This document shows, one piece after another, positions 44,258-56,205 of a stretch of DNA of 64,000 bases. The notes beneath the pieces were generated by a model. It made no database searches. It had not been told where the DNA came from and saw nothing but the letters and a program-made list of their open reading frames with translations. This DNA is from Trichosphaerium sp. ATCC 40318 (taxonomy: Eukaryota > Discosea > Flabellinia > Trichosidae): positions 792,201 to 856,200 of the forward strand of contig JALMLS010000376.1 of the NCBI GenBank assembly GCA_038496445.1, in the 5' to 3' direction. The number at the start of each line of letters is the position of its first letter. Position 1 is the stretch's first letter. The translations under genes and the position numbers were made by a program.

Positions 44258-47200
44258 TCAAAGTCGACTTTGTATAGCTTGAGTGGTTCCTTGTATCACT
44301 AGTCCGGTTGCTTTTTTACTTCTAGCGCCGACAGGCATAATTGTATTGCGTACGCAAGGTACAAACCTAAATAAAACTGGGTGAGTCATAAAAATACAGA
44401 AAACGGACTGACCTAGCTACCAGGCAGAATATTATCAATCCAATAAACACAAGACCAACAAGTACACCAACGATAATACGCCAAGTCTTGTTACTTCCCT
44501 TATCACAGTTCATGGACATGAATACTACATCCATACGAGTTGGTTTCACTGAGCTTTGGAACTCAACAGAGTCACAAACATCATTTTTGATATCTGTACG
44601 AATGTTTGGAATAGTATTCTCTGTACCAGCACACAAACTGTCATACGTAACAAGTGTGAAGTTGTTTTCTATCAGAGGTTCATCGATAGTGAACACTACA
44701 GGTATGCCAGTGTCATAACAACCCATAACAGTAAGATTAGAACGAGGGTTCAAAACAATGACACCTCCACCTCGAGTGAGATTACCTACATTCAAACAAA
44801 TGTAAACAAACGAACACAGTGTAGTTGTTCAACGTACCCACCACGACTATTGGCTCATTTATAATAAGAATGGCAACAACAGTGCCATTAACAACACCAA
44901 CAATGGATGTTGGTGGAACATATTGATACGTAGGAGTTTCTGTTGGGGTAAGAGCTACCGCATTGCTTGTTGGCATACCTTGGTACGAAGGTTCAGTACT
45001 TGGTACAATGGGAGATATAGAAGTAGGCTCCAGGGAAGGTGTGAAAGGTTGCATCGTAGGAGGAGTAGTTGATGGTTGAGTGATTTGCGGCAAGGGTTCC
45101 ACAACAAACTCTGGTACATAGGCTTGCATTCCTTAGCAACTTTTTTTAGCTTGGGTTGCACAAGATTTTTTTTAATACCTATGGTAGTTGGTCCATATCC
45201 ACGAGGTTGTTTGAAATAGTCCGTATCGAAGTTTGGAACAAATTCACCATAGCCATGAAGCGGAGATTTAAGACTGATCTTAAAAGCTGTGATATTCTCA
45301 GAATCCACAAATTGAGGATCAATTGCATAATTATCAGCTCCTGCTGCACCCATACCAGCAGGTACGCCATAAACGAAGGTGTTATTTCTTATCTCTTGAT
45401 CAGCTAATACAAAAACTACTTAACTAACTTACAGAGGTATCAATAGCACGTACGTAGAATTATTCCAATACTGGTAACAGACCTATCGATAAAAACGTTT
45501 AGCATTGATAAGGTATTTATTGTTATCGCACGTGTCAAAGATGTTGTTGATGAATGGTGCTGATTGCACAGAAACTGCTGATATTTGGAATAGACTTGTA
45601 TCAGATACATTTCTAAACACACAGTAATAAAACCTAGCGAAAGGACCACTATTCCCATCCATTTTCAAAAGAACTTTTCTAAAGTTAGAAAAAAACCAGA
45701 AAAGGTAGATAGGAAATGTTGTCTACGTACTGAAAGCATTTGCAATTAAAGTATTATCAACAGTTATAGTAGAACCTTCACCTGTTAAAAAGATTGCAGA
45801 TAATGCCATCCGATCGTCTTGTGGAAAACCCACGTATACGCATCTAAACGTTATAAATTTGAGTAAACTTCTGTGTTATTTTGATAGCAAAAAAATGTCT
45901 TTACTCCTGGTTTTCACATTTCTAACTTACCTTGTTACTTCGATTTGTTGGCTATTTGATATTATAAAGCCATCAGTTAGATTAAAAACTGAATCTCTTA
46001 CTACCTAGACTTGTGTAAAGGAACAACAATACTTTGAAACGAAAAATACAACTTTTTCTGTTTTTGGAAAACATACCGCGTTATACTGAGTAATGCCACT
46101 AATGTATTCTATGGCATATCCATAAGATTCATCAATTTTACAATTAGAAACTGATGGACTGTCTTGACCATTGAATTGGATAGCTACAACGAATTTAGAG
46201 TAAGAAAAACAATGAAATTGGATTTACTTATTCAGACATACCACTGTAACTTGTGAATGTAGGGTCAAATACATCTAATTTCCAAAGAAAAGGTGTCAGT
46301 ACAGTAGTTCAAAGCTGCGTTTTAGAAAAATTAATTAAGAAAAAAAAAATAAAAAAAACATGTGGTTTCGAATTTGTTCGAACTTCAGAACATTATCATA
46401 TTTTTCTGACGTTTAGGATACTTTTTTAAGGTTTACTACACTGTAAGAAGCTTTGTAGGCGCATAAACGGATTAAAAAAATAACGAGTACCTCGTTGAAT
46501 GCCAATGCCTTGAAATACAACATTATGGATAGAGGCACCAGTACGCCCAAGCTGGCTGTATACAACACCGTGGCTCCATACGTTCGATATTAAACAATAA
46601 CACACAGTGATATTATCTCCATTAAGTTGGAAACCTCTACCTACGAATAACCACGTGAACAAACAATAAAAAAACAGAAAACACATCTGACGATATTAAA
46701 TGCTTCTGTGTTTTTTTACATACCATAACTGCCTATGATATTAATCCCACTTATAATCACGTTTTGTGAACCTTCTTCTAGAGTCATAATTGCCGCAAAT
46801 TGTGTGGTATTTACCCAATTATTTTTTCCATTTGTTCCATTGCCAATATGTCTTAAACTCAAGAAAACTCTTTGGTCTATTGCAGAAATTAGATGAACTT
46901 TCAAAAAGTAAAAAACCAGTTGCATACTTTGGTAGTTTGAAATTGTAATTGGTGAGCTGTTGTTCCCTCGTAGTACAAAAGAAGGGCCTGATGTACTATT
47001 TAAAGCTATTTTTATGACGTGTTCGCCTCCCAGGAAGAATATTTGTTCGACTCCAGTAGAATCCATTGCAAGTTCATCTGCGAGTTTTTGATATGATATC
47101 GCACTATTTACGAGCATCAGCGGTTTATTGGAAAACGTTTGAGCCATTTTCAGCAGAATGGGGACGATTTGCTCATTTTTAGAAGTTATCTTATATAACG

Positions 47201-47330
47201 TTATTTACCTTCCTACACTATCACCGGCGCCACCTGTATCAGTAGGTGCAACATAATAAACTGGTAAGGCTGATTGTACTCTAATAATACCAACAATGAT
47301 CAACAAGCTATAAACAAGCTTGTTGTACAT
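44258..47330 (-). CDS. type I surface protein with parallel beta-helix ectodomain, copy A
   Basis: Starts MYNKLVYSLLIIVGIIRVQS (signal peptide), then ALPVYYVAPTD. The ectodomain has pectate-lyase-like coils: FLGGEHVIKIAL, ITISNYQSMQ, GSQNVIISGINIIGSYGM, RGFQLNGDNITVCYCLISNV, VVFQGIGIQRGT, and many short later exons. A Pro/Thr/Ser-rich stalk (44880-45120) follows, then a compact module: EPIVVVG, GGGVIVLNPRSNLTVMGC, FTLVTYDSLC, FMSMNCDKGSNKTW, and TM helix IIVGVLVGLVFIGLIIFCLV. The short tail (FVPCVRNTIMPVGARSKK, QAIQSRL) ends TGA 44258-44260. Tandem paralogue of copy B. Likely an adhesin or pattern receptor; no catalytic residues seen. More than a dozen introns. Confidence 0.7.
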
Positions 47331-47539
47331 GAATAAACGTTGTAACTATTTTAAACTAAAGAGTTTAAGGCAACAACGGCAATAACTGAAAACAAGTTAA
47401 GTTAATTGAAAACAATCTAGTGAAACGTCACAATGTCTTAAAGGAGCCTCACAAGATAACGAACTATGTAGTGCATCCTATAACCGTATACGCTACAAGA
47501 GATAACAAATAGTACTAGGCTGACATGATAACGCGTGTT

Positions 47540-47702
47540 TATTGATGAGTACCATCAACTGTTTGAACACTTCCTGTTAGAGCTATTCTATTATTTTTTT
47601 ACTTCTTGCATTATTGGGGCTAACTTTATTACGTGCACAAGGTACAAACCTAAAATAAAACCGGTGAGTACGTACTTAAAATAAAAACCTGGCTACCTTT
47701 TA
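47540..47702 (-). pseudogene. relic or alternative terminal exon of a beta-helix gene
   Basis: Between copies A and B lies a third version of the gene's 3' end: the last ten bases of the penultimate exon (aaaggtagccag), a short intron ending ttttag, then FVPCARNKVSPNNARSKK followed closely by a stop. It matches FVPCVRNKVMPVGGRSKK of copy B and FVPCVRNTIMPVGARSKK of copy A. It lies 3' of copy B in the same orientation. It is either what is left of a third tandem gene or an alternative last exon used by copy B. Confidence 0.6.
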
Positions 47703-47720
47703 TGCAACTTATGTGCTATG

Positions 47721-50628
47721 TCACTGTATGGATTGAATGCTTCCTGTCAACGATTTTTTGTTTGCTTTTTTACTTCTACCACCAACGGGCATAACTTTAT
47801 TACGTACACAAGGTACAAACCTAAAATATAAATTGGTGAGTATCATAAACTTAACAAACTCGAAAAAAAAGAACTTACCTTGCAACCAAAAAGAATATTA
47901 TCAATCCAATAAACACAAGACCAACAAGTACACCAACGATAATACGCCAAGTCTTGTTACTTCCACTCTTATCACAGTTCTTGGATATGAATACTACATC
48001 CATACGAGTTGGTTTCACTGAGCTTTGGAATTCAACAGAGTCACAAACATCATTTTTGATATCTGTACGGATGTTTGGAGTAGTATTCTCTGTGCCAGCA
48101 CACAAACTGTCATACGTAACAAGTGTGAAGTTGTTTTCTATCAGAGGTTCATCGATAGTGAACACTACAGGTACACTGATATCGTAACAACCCATGACAG
48201 TAAGATTAGAACGAGGATTCAAAACAATGACACCTCCACCTCGAGTGAGATTACCTACATTCAAACAAATGTAAACAAACAAACACAGTGTAGTTGTTCA
48301 ACGTACCCACTACGACTATTGGCTCATCAATAATAACGATACCTGTGACAGTGCCATTTTTTATACCTGGAACAATATTTGTTGTTGGACTTTCTGTTGG
48401 AGTAAACATAGTAGGCGTCACGGAAGGAGGTGTCATTGGAGGTGCAGTAGGCTGTACAGTAGGTGATAAAGTAGTAGGGAACACACCAGTGGGTGCCGTA
48501 GTCGTTGGTGACACAGTAGTAGGTTGTACAGTAGGTGGAATAGTAGTGAGTTGTATAGGGCCTGGAGTAGGTGGTACTTGGAAGTGGAACTGCATACCTA
48601 AACCCCTTTGAGTGAGCAAAACATAGTGTCTACGTTTCAAATATTCTTTTTTTATACCTATGGTTGTTGGTGCATCTCCTCGAGATTGGTTGAAATAATC
48701 CATATCGAAACCTGGAATAAATTCACCATAGAAACGAAGATCAGAAGTAGGACTGATCTCAAAACTTGTCATATTTTCTGAATCGATAAATTGAGGATCA
48801 ATTGCGTAATTGAAATTTCCCATTGCAGCCAGGCCACCTGGTATACCATTAACAAAGGTATTATTTCGTATCTCTAGAGTGACTAAATACATAAGTAAAC
48901 ATTAAGAAGTGCTAGATAAAACTTGCTACAAAACGTACATCCCAGCGTAGGCGACCCCATGTCCCAAATAATTGTACCAGTGCTATGCTTTTTAACAAAA
49001 AGGATAGGCAGTATTGTACGACTTACTTGTCGAAAATGTTATTGATGAGAGATGCCGTCTGGTCTCTAGATGAATCTTGAAGTAATGCTACATCAGCCAC
49101 TTCTCTAAGCACGCAATAATAAATCCGAGCATTATGACCACCACCAGAAAGCATTGCCAATAAACCTGTTTTTACGACAAAAATAAGAAAGGAGTAAGGA
49201 TAAGCGATAATCTACGCATACGATCTGCGTTCGCAACCAAAGTATTGTCCATAGTTAGGTTAGATACTTCACCCCTTAGAAGAATTGCAGAGGTTGATAA
49301 CCTGTATATTGATGTCTTTGGAAACCCTTCGTACAAGCATCTAACGGAAGTCAGCAAATAGTGCTTTACATCAATTCTCACCTCGTTACTTTAACTTGCT
49401 GAACATCTGCTATTATAAAGCCATCAGTGCGGTTGAATACTGAATCTGATATTGTCTAAACATATGTTAATGTAAGCACAAAACACTCATTGTATCAAAT
49501 ACCGCAGTCTGTATTTCAGGTTGCAAAAAGCCACTAAAATATTCAACACCACTTCCATAGCATTCATAAAATCTACAATTAGAAACTGACGGACTCAGTT
49601 GGGCAGCAAATTGAATAGCTATAATGCGTTAGACCATATTGGCATCACAATAATCAAATGTATTGTAACAAACATACCACTATAAGTTGTCGTTGAGTTG
49701 TATGTAACTAATGAAAAAACAAAAAAAGTCAGAAGGTATTTAACCAATAAGATTGTTTAGAAGTACCTCGTTGTATGCCAACTCCATCAAATACAACAGT
49801 ATCAACAGAAGAGCCACGTCCATCTTGCATGTTGTACACAACTCCGTATCCAAATACTTCAGTTATAGAGCAGTCACGTAAAGTAATATTCTCACCACGA
49901 AACTGGAAACCCATACCTACAAAAACACGTGAACAAATAACACGCGAAAAAAAAAAAAGAGAAGATAACTTACCAACACTGCTTAAGATGTTAATTCCAC
50001 TTATGATCACGTTTTGTGATCCTTCTTGAAGTGTCATTACTGCTGCAAATTGTGTGAACATAATCCACTCTTCTTCTCTGTTTACTTCGTTACCACTGTA
50101 CTTCAAAATCAAGTCAACTCGTTGTCCTTCATATACGTTAAGAAAGAGAAAAAATGTTTGGTGAAAGTACAAAAAAAAACAGTTGAAAAAGTGCGTAGCA
50201 AGGTTGGCGTTACGTAGTGAAAACTGTACTGTTGATTACCTTGGTAGTTTGAAACTATTATTGGAACGCTGCTATTCGATTTTAAAACAAAATTAGGCCC
50301 TGACACATCGTTTAATCCTATTTCTATTACGTGTTCGCCTCCCAGGAAGAATATTTGTTCTACTCCAGTAGAACTTATTGCAAGTTCATTTGCGAGTGCT
50401 TGGTATGATATTGGACTATTAGCGAGCGTCAGTAAGCACAGTAGAGGCTTATTATAGTTATATTGTGTAAAATTTGTTACGCTGACCCGTAAACCGCTTA
50501 GTTTACCTGGAAATGTCGCTACCATCACCAATATCATTTACACCAACATAATAAACTGGAAAAGCTGATTGTACTATTGCTATCCCAGCAATAATCAACA
50601 GATAGTAAACTACCGCGCTGTAAATCAT
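47721..50628 (-). CDS. type I surface protein with parallel beta-helix ectodomain, copy B
   Basis: Starts MIYSAVVYYLLIIAGIAIVQ (signal peptide), then SAFPVYYVGVNDIGDG. Ectodomain coils parallel those of copy A: FLGGEHVIEIGL, LQEGSQNVIISGINILSS, GFQFRGENITLRDCSITEVF and VVFDGVGIQRGT. The stalk (about 48360-48590) is richer in Thr/Pro (TTIPPTVQPTTVSPT-like runs) and differs from A, while the membrane-proximal module and TM are nearly identical: NPRSNLTVMGCYD, FTLVTYDSLC, WRIIVGVLVGLVFIG. The tail reads FVPCVRNKVMPVGGRSKK and ends SIQSIQ, TGA 47721-47723. The pattern of a variable stalk and ectodomain with a frozen anchor suggests diversification of surface recognition. Many introns; exon borders in the middle are not all resolved. 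Confidence 0.7.
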
Positions 50629-50960
50629 TTAACTGTTGCTATTTAAAACGAAGGCTTGGTTTGTGTCAACTTAACTAAAAAAAGTTCAAGTCATTTGTCC
50701 ACGTACAAGGTAACCACATTGTTTTGCCATGGCAAAACTAGAGTTCACGAGAAAAAGTACTTTGAGTTGTTTTCCTTTTTTACCGAATTCGCTTACATTG
50801 CGACATTTGGTATACAGCTAGATACAGGCGTACTATGAGTGATAATAGGGCTATACATAGGAGGCTGGTAAAGAAGGGACAAAGACGTCGGAGTAGCTTT
50901 TAACTTTACTTTTTTTTTTTTGAAACAAAATTGGATTTGAACAATATTGCGCAATTATGC
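50629..50960. other. intergenic, uncertain short frames
   Basis: Holds the upstream region of beta-helix copy B (-). A plus frame near 50740-50838 (HEKKYFELFSFFTEFAYIAT) looks somewhat coding but has no clean start or splice partner. Confidence 0.25.
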
Positions 50961-53900
50961 TTAACGTTTGCCTTTACGACCTTTCTTAGTTGGAGGAGGT
51001 GGAAGGGATGTTTTTCCAGAAAACTTGAGTTTGAACTGAGACACGTGTTCAACATTAGAGGCGTCACAAAAATCAACAACCCAGAAGGCAAATGGCGACA
51101 GACCGTAGTACCCTGCGTCTGTAGATCCAACCTCCTTAGCTTCGTTTCCTTTTTTGTAAAGAGTCAGACATGTGATAAAAATTCAAGCATTATGGCGTAC
51201 CTGTGGAGTCATCATAACATAAGGCTGGATGACTTTGAGTTATGGCAAGCATGCCGCTGTTTTTCTTGATTGACAAAATTAGCACAAAAAAAAAGCCTAT
51301 GAGCATTTTTGTACCTGTACTACTGAACCTGCGTGATATACCTTCATGTCAATAGGATTATCTAAGCTTGGTATATCCATTGTAACCTTGTTGGCAATAA
51401 CTAGACCCAACAGGTTAGACACAACGACTTTTGATCATGTTTCATTATTTCGATTAAAAAAAAGTACCTTGGAAGTGTTTAGCATCAAACTCTGCTGCAT
51501 CTCTAGGTATACTAAAACCGAGCTTCTTTATAGTTTTCAACAATTTAAACGCAATAGGATACTCGGAGGAAGACATCTGCATGCCATTTGTGAACTCCTT
51601 GTACGTTGCACCCTTAACACAACATAAGGTTTTTTTTTGCTTAAAGACTATTTTTGTAATAAATGTATTGCTGTTCATACCTCTCTGAGATGTACTTTCT
51701 CATCAAAATCTTTCTTGACAGCATTATGCTTTTGTTCTAGATTATTAACTTCAATCTTATTTGTCTCAACGGTGATTCCTCCAGACTTGAGTGTCCAAAA
51801 GTTTGCTACTTTCTTTTCGGCTTGAATTTTTCGGAGTAAATCAACTTTTAGATCAAGTCTGGCCTGTTAAACAGTTAGTTAGGACACCTCCTGATACGAA
51901 ACTAGTACCTCAACAGCAAAACATTTGAACAAAGGAGTGTTGATATCATCGTCACTTGTGGTAGCTTCAATACGTGCCAAGAGTGCTTTCTTGTGACGAA
52001 GGCGTGCCTTAAAATGATAGTTAGTACGGCTTTTTTTATCGCTCTCGGATGTACCTTTTGATAGTCTCTATTACAGGTCAACATGTTCAAGTTTGCTACA
52101 GCTTGATTGTGGCCATCCATAATTGACACAGCCTCGCTGACGGCGGATTTCACCTGTTGAATTGATTTTGTTAAATATACAAAGCAAAAAGAATATTGAT
52201 TTACCTTGTCAGATGATGCTGACTTTAACACCTCAGTAATTATACTACGGAAGAATGGAGCTCCAATTGCAATATAAGAAGGTGATTTAGGGTCTTTTAC
52301 TTCGACCTTAGGCAATGCTTCCTTCAATAACTTTACGGAATCATCAAATTTTTCTGCTAGCTCAAGACCGGCAATGTCAGAAATAGCGTAATCAAAGTCA
52401 GGTATAGATTCAACTTTGTTGAGTTGTTCCTTTGATGCAACTACTTGATCTATGCGCATATAACCATATCCTGGAACTTGGAGGATTTTGGCAGTGTTTT
52501 GAGCGATCTAAAGACGAAGAAGGTCAAAACTCATGTGGTTCTTAGCAGAGATGGAAAAAAACAAACAAAGTTTTCCTCACCTCAGGGAACGTGCATCCAA
52601 AGATTTTTTCTACTTTTTTACGGAAAGCGTCCGGGAATATATCTGTATCAGTGGCGATTATCTCGCTTCCCTAAACATATCGTATTAAAACATAGAGTAT
52701 CAACAACAAAGTTATGATTTAGCAAATGTACTTTTTGAAGCATCTCAGCAGTAATAGTAACAAGATTGTTTGCTACTTCCAAAGCACTTTCAAGGCTTTC
52801 AAGTTCCTTTTCTTCTCTTTCAATGTCACCCTTAATAGCAGTCTTAATCTCTTCTATGCATTTAGACCTAAGGTTTTTAAATTTAGAACCAGCGCACGTG
52901 TTAAAAGAAGAAACAGAAATTGTTGTTCAAAAACAATTTGTAAAGCAAAAGATCGTACCTATCCTCATCAGATTTGTTTGTTGCCAAAAAGTTCTTCACG
53001 TGGGCATCAATAGATTTTAAAACCTTAAAGATGGCAGTAATACTCGATTGTACATCAGATAATGATTGAACAGGTCTAAAGAAATTAACAAAGCCAAAAA
53101 AAAGAAACTTGAACTTACGAATGTGCTTCGTAAGCACCCCAAAAATCCAAACCTAGTCTGTGTCAACCATAAAGTTCACCCTGATTATGAACGCCTACCT
53201 CTCTTTTGAAAGCTCAAAAGGCTAAGTACCATATCTCTTATAGCTCTAATTTGTTCAGATACGTTATCTCCTAACCCTGAATCATATCCTTCATCAGCAA
53301 ACGGTTCAGTGACATTGACAATCCTGTTTAATAAAATTTATTAAAAAAGACCTTTAATTATTTCTACGTACCATGTAGCAAGCTCAATTGGATACTCAAA
53401 GTCGCCACCATCAACAGCGTTTATGAATCCGAACAAACAGGCACGGTATGTTATCAGGAGTTGCTCTACTTTTAAGAATGGAGACAAGTTTGTGTGCCTG
53501 AATAATCAGGTTAATTACTTAATCATGGATAGGACCGACTCATACGTAAGAGGTTTTTTTGCATCTCCACCAGGCGATAACGAGTTAATAGCTAAGAAAC
53601 CTTCTTCTCCTGTTTCTCCATTAGCTCCTTGAGCTTTACTGATGGCGCCACGATCACCAGGAGGACCGCGAATACCAGTAACATCTTCATGGTATGGAAA
53701 TCCACCTGCATTTGGCGCTATGCGTTTGTACTTTCCACCAGGTCCGCCCTTGCCTTTAAAGAATATAAACAACACAATCAAGATGTGAATAAATAGTTAC
53801 CTCCTTTTCCGGGATCTCCAGCAATTGCTGGGACTCCACCATCACCACCAGTGAAGTCACATTCGAAGTTAATTTTTTCAGAGGTAATAAATCCAACAGT

Positions 53901-56115
53901 GATTGTTCCAGCTTTTCCGCCGTTACCAGATATACCAGCATCACCGCCATCACCACCACTTTTACCTTTCTAATAATATTCTTTAGAAAACCATTCATTA
54001 CATCGAGAGTATTCAACTTACTTTACCAATGGCGTCATGATTGTCTCCCATAAAAAAACCTTCAATGTCATCTCCAGCATCACCTTGTTAAAGGTTTAAT
54101 CGTATTACCTTTTGCATTATATTCTTACCTTCTTTGCCGTCGATACCTTTTCCTCCATCTTGTCCTCGTCCTCCAGGACCTCCTTTGGATATAAGAAGGA
54201 TCTTAGGTTTATCACCAGCCTTTCCTACGATTTCTTCGAGTTTCAATTCCTTTTGATTAAGTGAGCATGCTTCCTGTTACGATTAAGCTGCTTACTGATA
54301 TAATTGGCTTATATTTATTGTTGACTTGGGTAGTGCAATTCGTTGCAATTTCCTTATCGAGATTATGGAGCATAGAGACGATATAGTCTTTAAGAAAATC
54401 GAGATCACTTTCAATTTCGCATTCATATGATAAATCAAGACCACGAACTACTGTATTGACACTAGTCACAGTTCCTTTATTGTTAAAAGGATCAAGTGTG
54501 AGTTGACCGATCAAAGCAATATCAAAAGTGTCAACAGATTTGATAACACCTAAGTGTTAAGGTAAGCTTTTAGAAGGATTGTAATATTCTTACCCTTCTT
54601 CTCTTTAATGGGAATTTCGGAGCTAGAATCAACAGTGAAAGTACCCTCTAAACTGACCTAAAGTATTCGTTTGTTTATGTAAAAAATAATAGCCTATCAT
54701 ACCAAGGTAAAGCAAACCTCGATAATTGTCTATAATACAGAGTTAGGTGATAATTCTAGAAAGAAGACCTGTTTCAGTACTTTGTAATTATCGCCTGGAG
54801 TCCACAGTGTTGATACTGTTGGTTCACCACCACTCGATAACTTGAGATCATAAGCAATTGTTCCAGTCAATTTTCCGGTATTTGCAGGTATAGAAATCTG
54901 TGGTAAAAATAAATCAATAAACAAAGCGCAAAGGCTGAATCAAGAAAGCTCACCTTAAACTCATCAAGAGGAATATCAGCTTCTGTAACTTTTTCCTTTA
55001 CTGCTTCTTCAACACGAGATTTGAGCTCAGGCGCAATTCCAGTCGATGAAAACTAGTGTCACGTGAGAATCACGTGATTGTAAAAAAAACTCTCGGAAAT
55101 TCAAAACAAATTTTACCTCTGGAACGCCTTCTTCTTCTTCAGTTTCCTTCACTTCTTCAGTTTTACCTCTTCTTTTGGCTATAAAAAGGTATTAGAGCTT
55201 CATCAAGTTTACAATCATTTTACCTTCAGTTTTTTTCGCAATTAAACGCTCTCCTACTACAATAATGCTTCCTCCATTAGCGCCCTTTGATATTACGTCA
55301 GTACAACAGTAAAACGAACAACCGAAGAAGTTTCACAACGTACATCAGTGCCCTTCTCTCCTGCTACTCCTGCAGTATCCTTGTAACAAAGTTAGTTAAT
55401 GCACGCAGGCGGATCGTACCTGTTCTTTGCCTTCTTCAGCTTCGGCTTGAGCAGGCACCTTTCCTTTGGCAAAGTCGCCATCGGCAGGCGCAGCAGGTCC
55501 AGATACCTAAATAGTGTCAACCATTAACGAAGGGTTGTGAAAGCGTACGTCAATATACACTTTATCTTTAAACTCAACATTTCTGGCAAAAACCTAACAC
55601 ATTTAGGACACGCACGGAGAAAACGATCCTTATCTTACCTTGAAATCCTTTCCAGGATTCTCCAGCTTACCTAGAGGCACATAGTTAGCCTTAAAAACGT
55701 GTCTGAAGCCAAAGGCATACCGTTAAGCGTAACTTTATCTCCATAAATTTCAACGTGACTTGATGACGCTTCACGCCTTCCTTTGGTTACTTTAAAAGGT
55801 AATTTATCCTAAAATAAAGCGTAAACAATCTATGTTTGTCCACTCCGATGTTTCGAGTATGAAACAGCCTTATATAGCTCTTTACCTGCGTAATAGAAAC
55901 ATCTAACCCATAGATATACGTGACATCATCACTTTTTGTTTTGAGTGACAAATGGCCAGGTGGAAGATTTATTCCTGGTCCTTTGCCTACCTTTGGTTTT
56001 CTAGGGCTACTGTTAGGATATACTGACTTTTCTTCGCTCTCCGTGTCATGTCACAGGTGAAATGTCATTTGTTTTAAACGTACTCAGGACCTGTTCCTCC
56101 AGCTTGATTACCCAT
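50961..56115 (-). CDS. large N-myristoylation-motif protein with collagen-like glycine-rich centre
   Basis: About 1,150 residues in over 25 exons. N-terminus MGNQAGG fits N-myristoylation. Next come beta-rich blocks (INLPPGHLSLKTKSDDVTYI, REASSSHVEIYGDKVTLNGM, FARNVEFKDKVYIDV), a charged linker (KRRGKTEEVKETEEEEG), and a second beta region with IGQLTLDPFNNKGTVTSVN. Then a Gly-rich, collagen-like centre follows: GGPGGRGQDGGKGIDGKEG, KSGGDGGDAGISGNGGKAG, GIRGPPGDRGAISKAQGANG. The C-terminal half is helical and coiled (EREEKELESLESALEVANN, NLEQKHNAVKKDFDEK) and ends with WVVDFCDASNVEHVSQF and a basic tail PPPPTKKGRKGKR, TAA 50961-50963. It lacks a signal peptide, so it is cytosolic or membrane-tethered rather than an extracellular collagen. 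No family recognised. It shares a 90-base divergent promoter with the PPPDE-PUL gene. Confidence 0.7.
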
Positions 56116-56205
56116 GGCGTTGTTGGAAAATTCGGTGTCCTTTTAGGATGTTGGCTTAAGTCCAAAATCGTTGTTGGCTTAGGGTGTCAACATTAAAATA
56201 CAAAA
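56116..56205. promoter_or_regulatory. 90-base divergent promoter
   Basis: The start codons of the collagen-like gene (-) and the PPPDE-PUL gene (+) are only 90 bases apart, so both promoters and leaders must overlap here. The stretch contains repeated ttggcttag/ttgttggcttaggg sequence (56147-56189). Co-regulation is possible. Confidence 0.5.

Noticed and set aside
48294-48611. Plus-strand Val/Gly-rich open frame
   Set aside because: Antisense of the Thr/Pro stalk of beta-helix copy B.
53515-54200. Animal-type extracellular collagen
   Set aside because: The Gly-rich region is short and irregular, the protein has no signal peptide, and its flanks do not match collagens.
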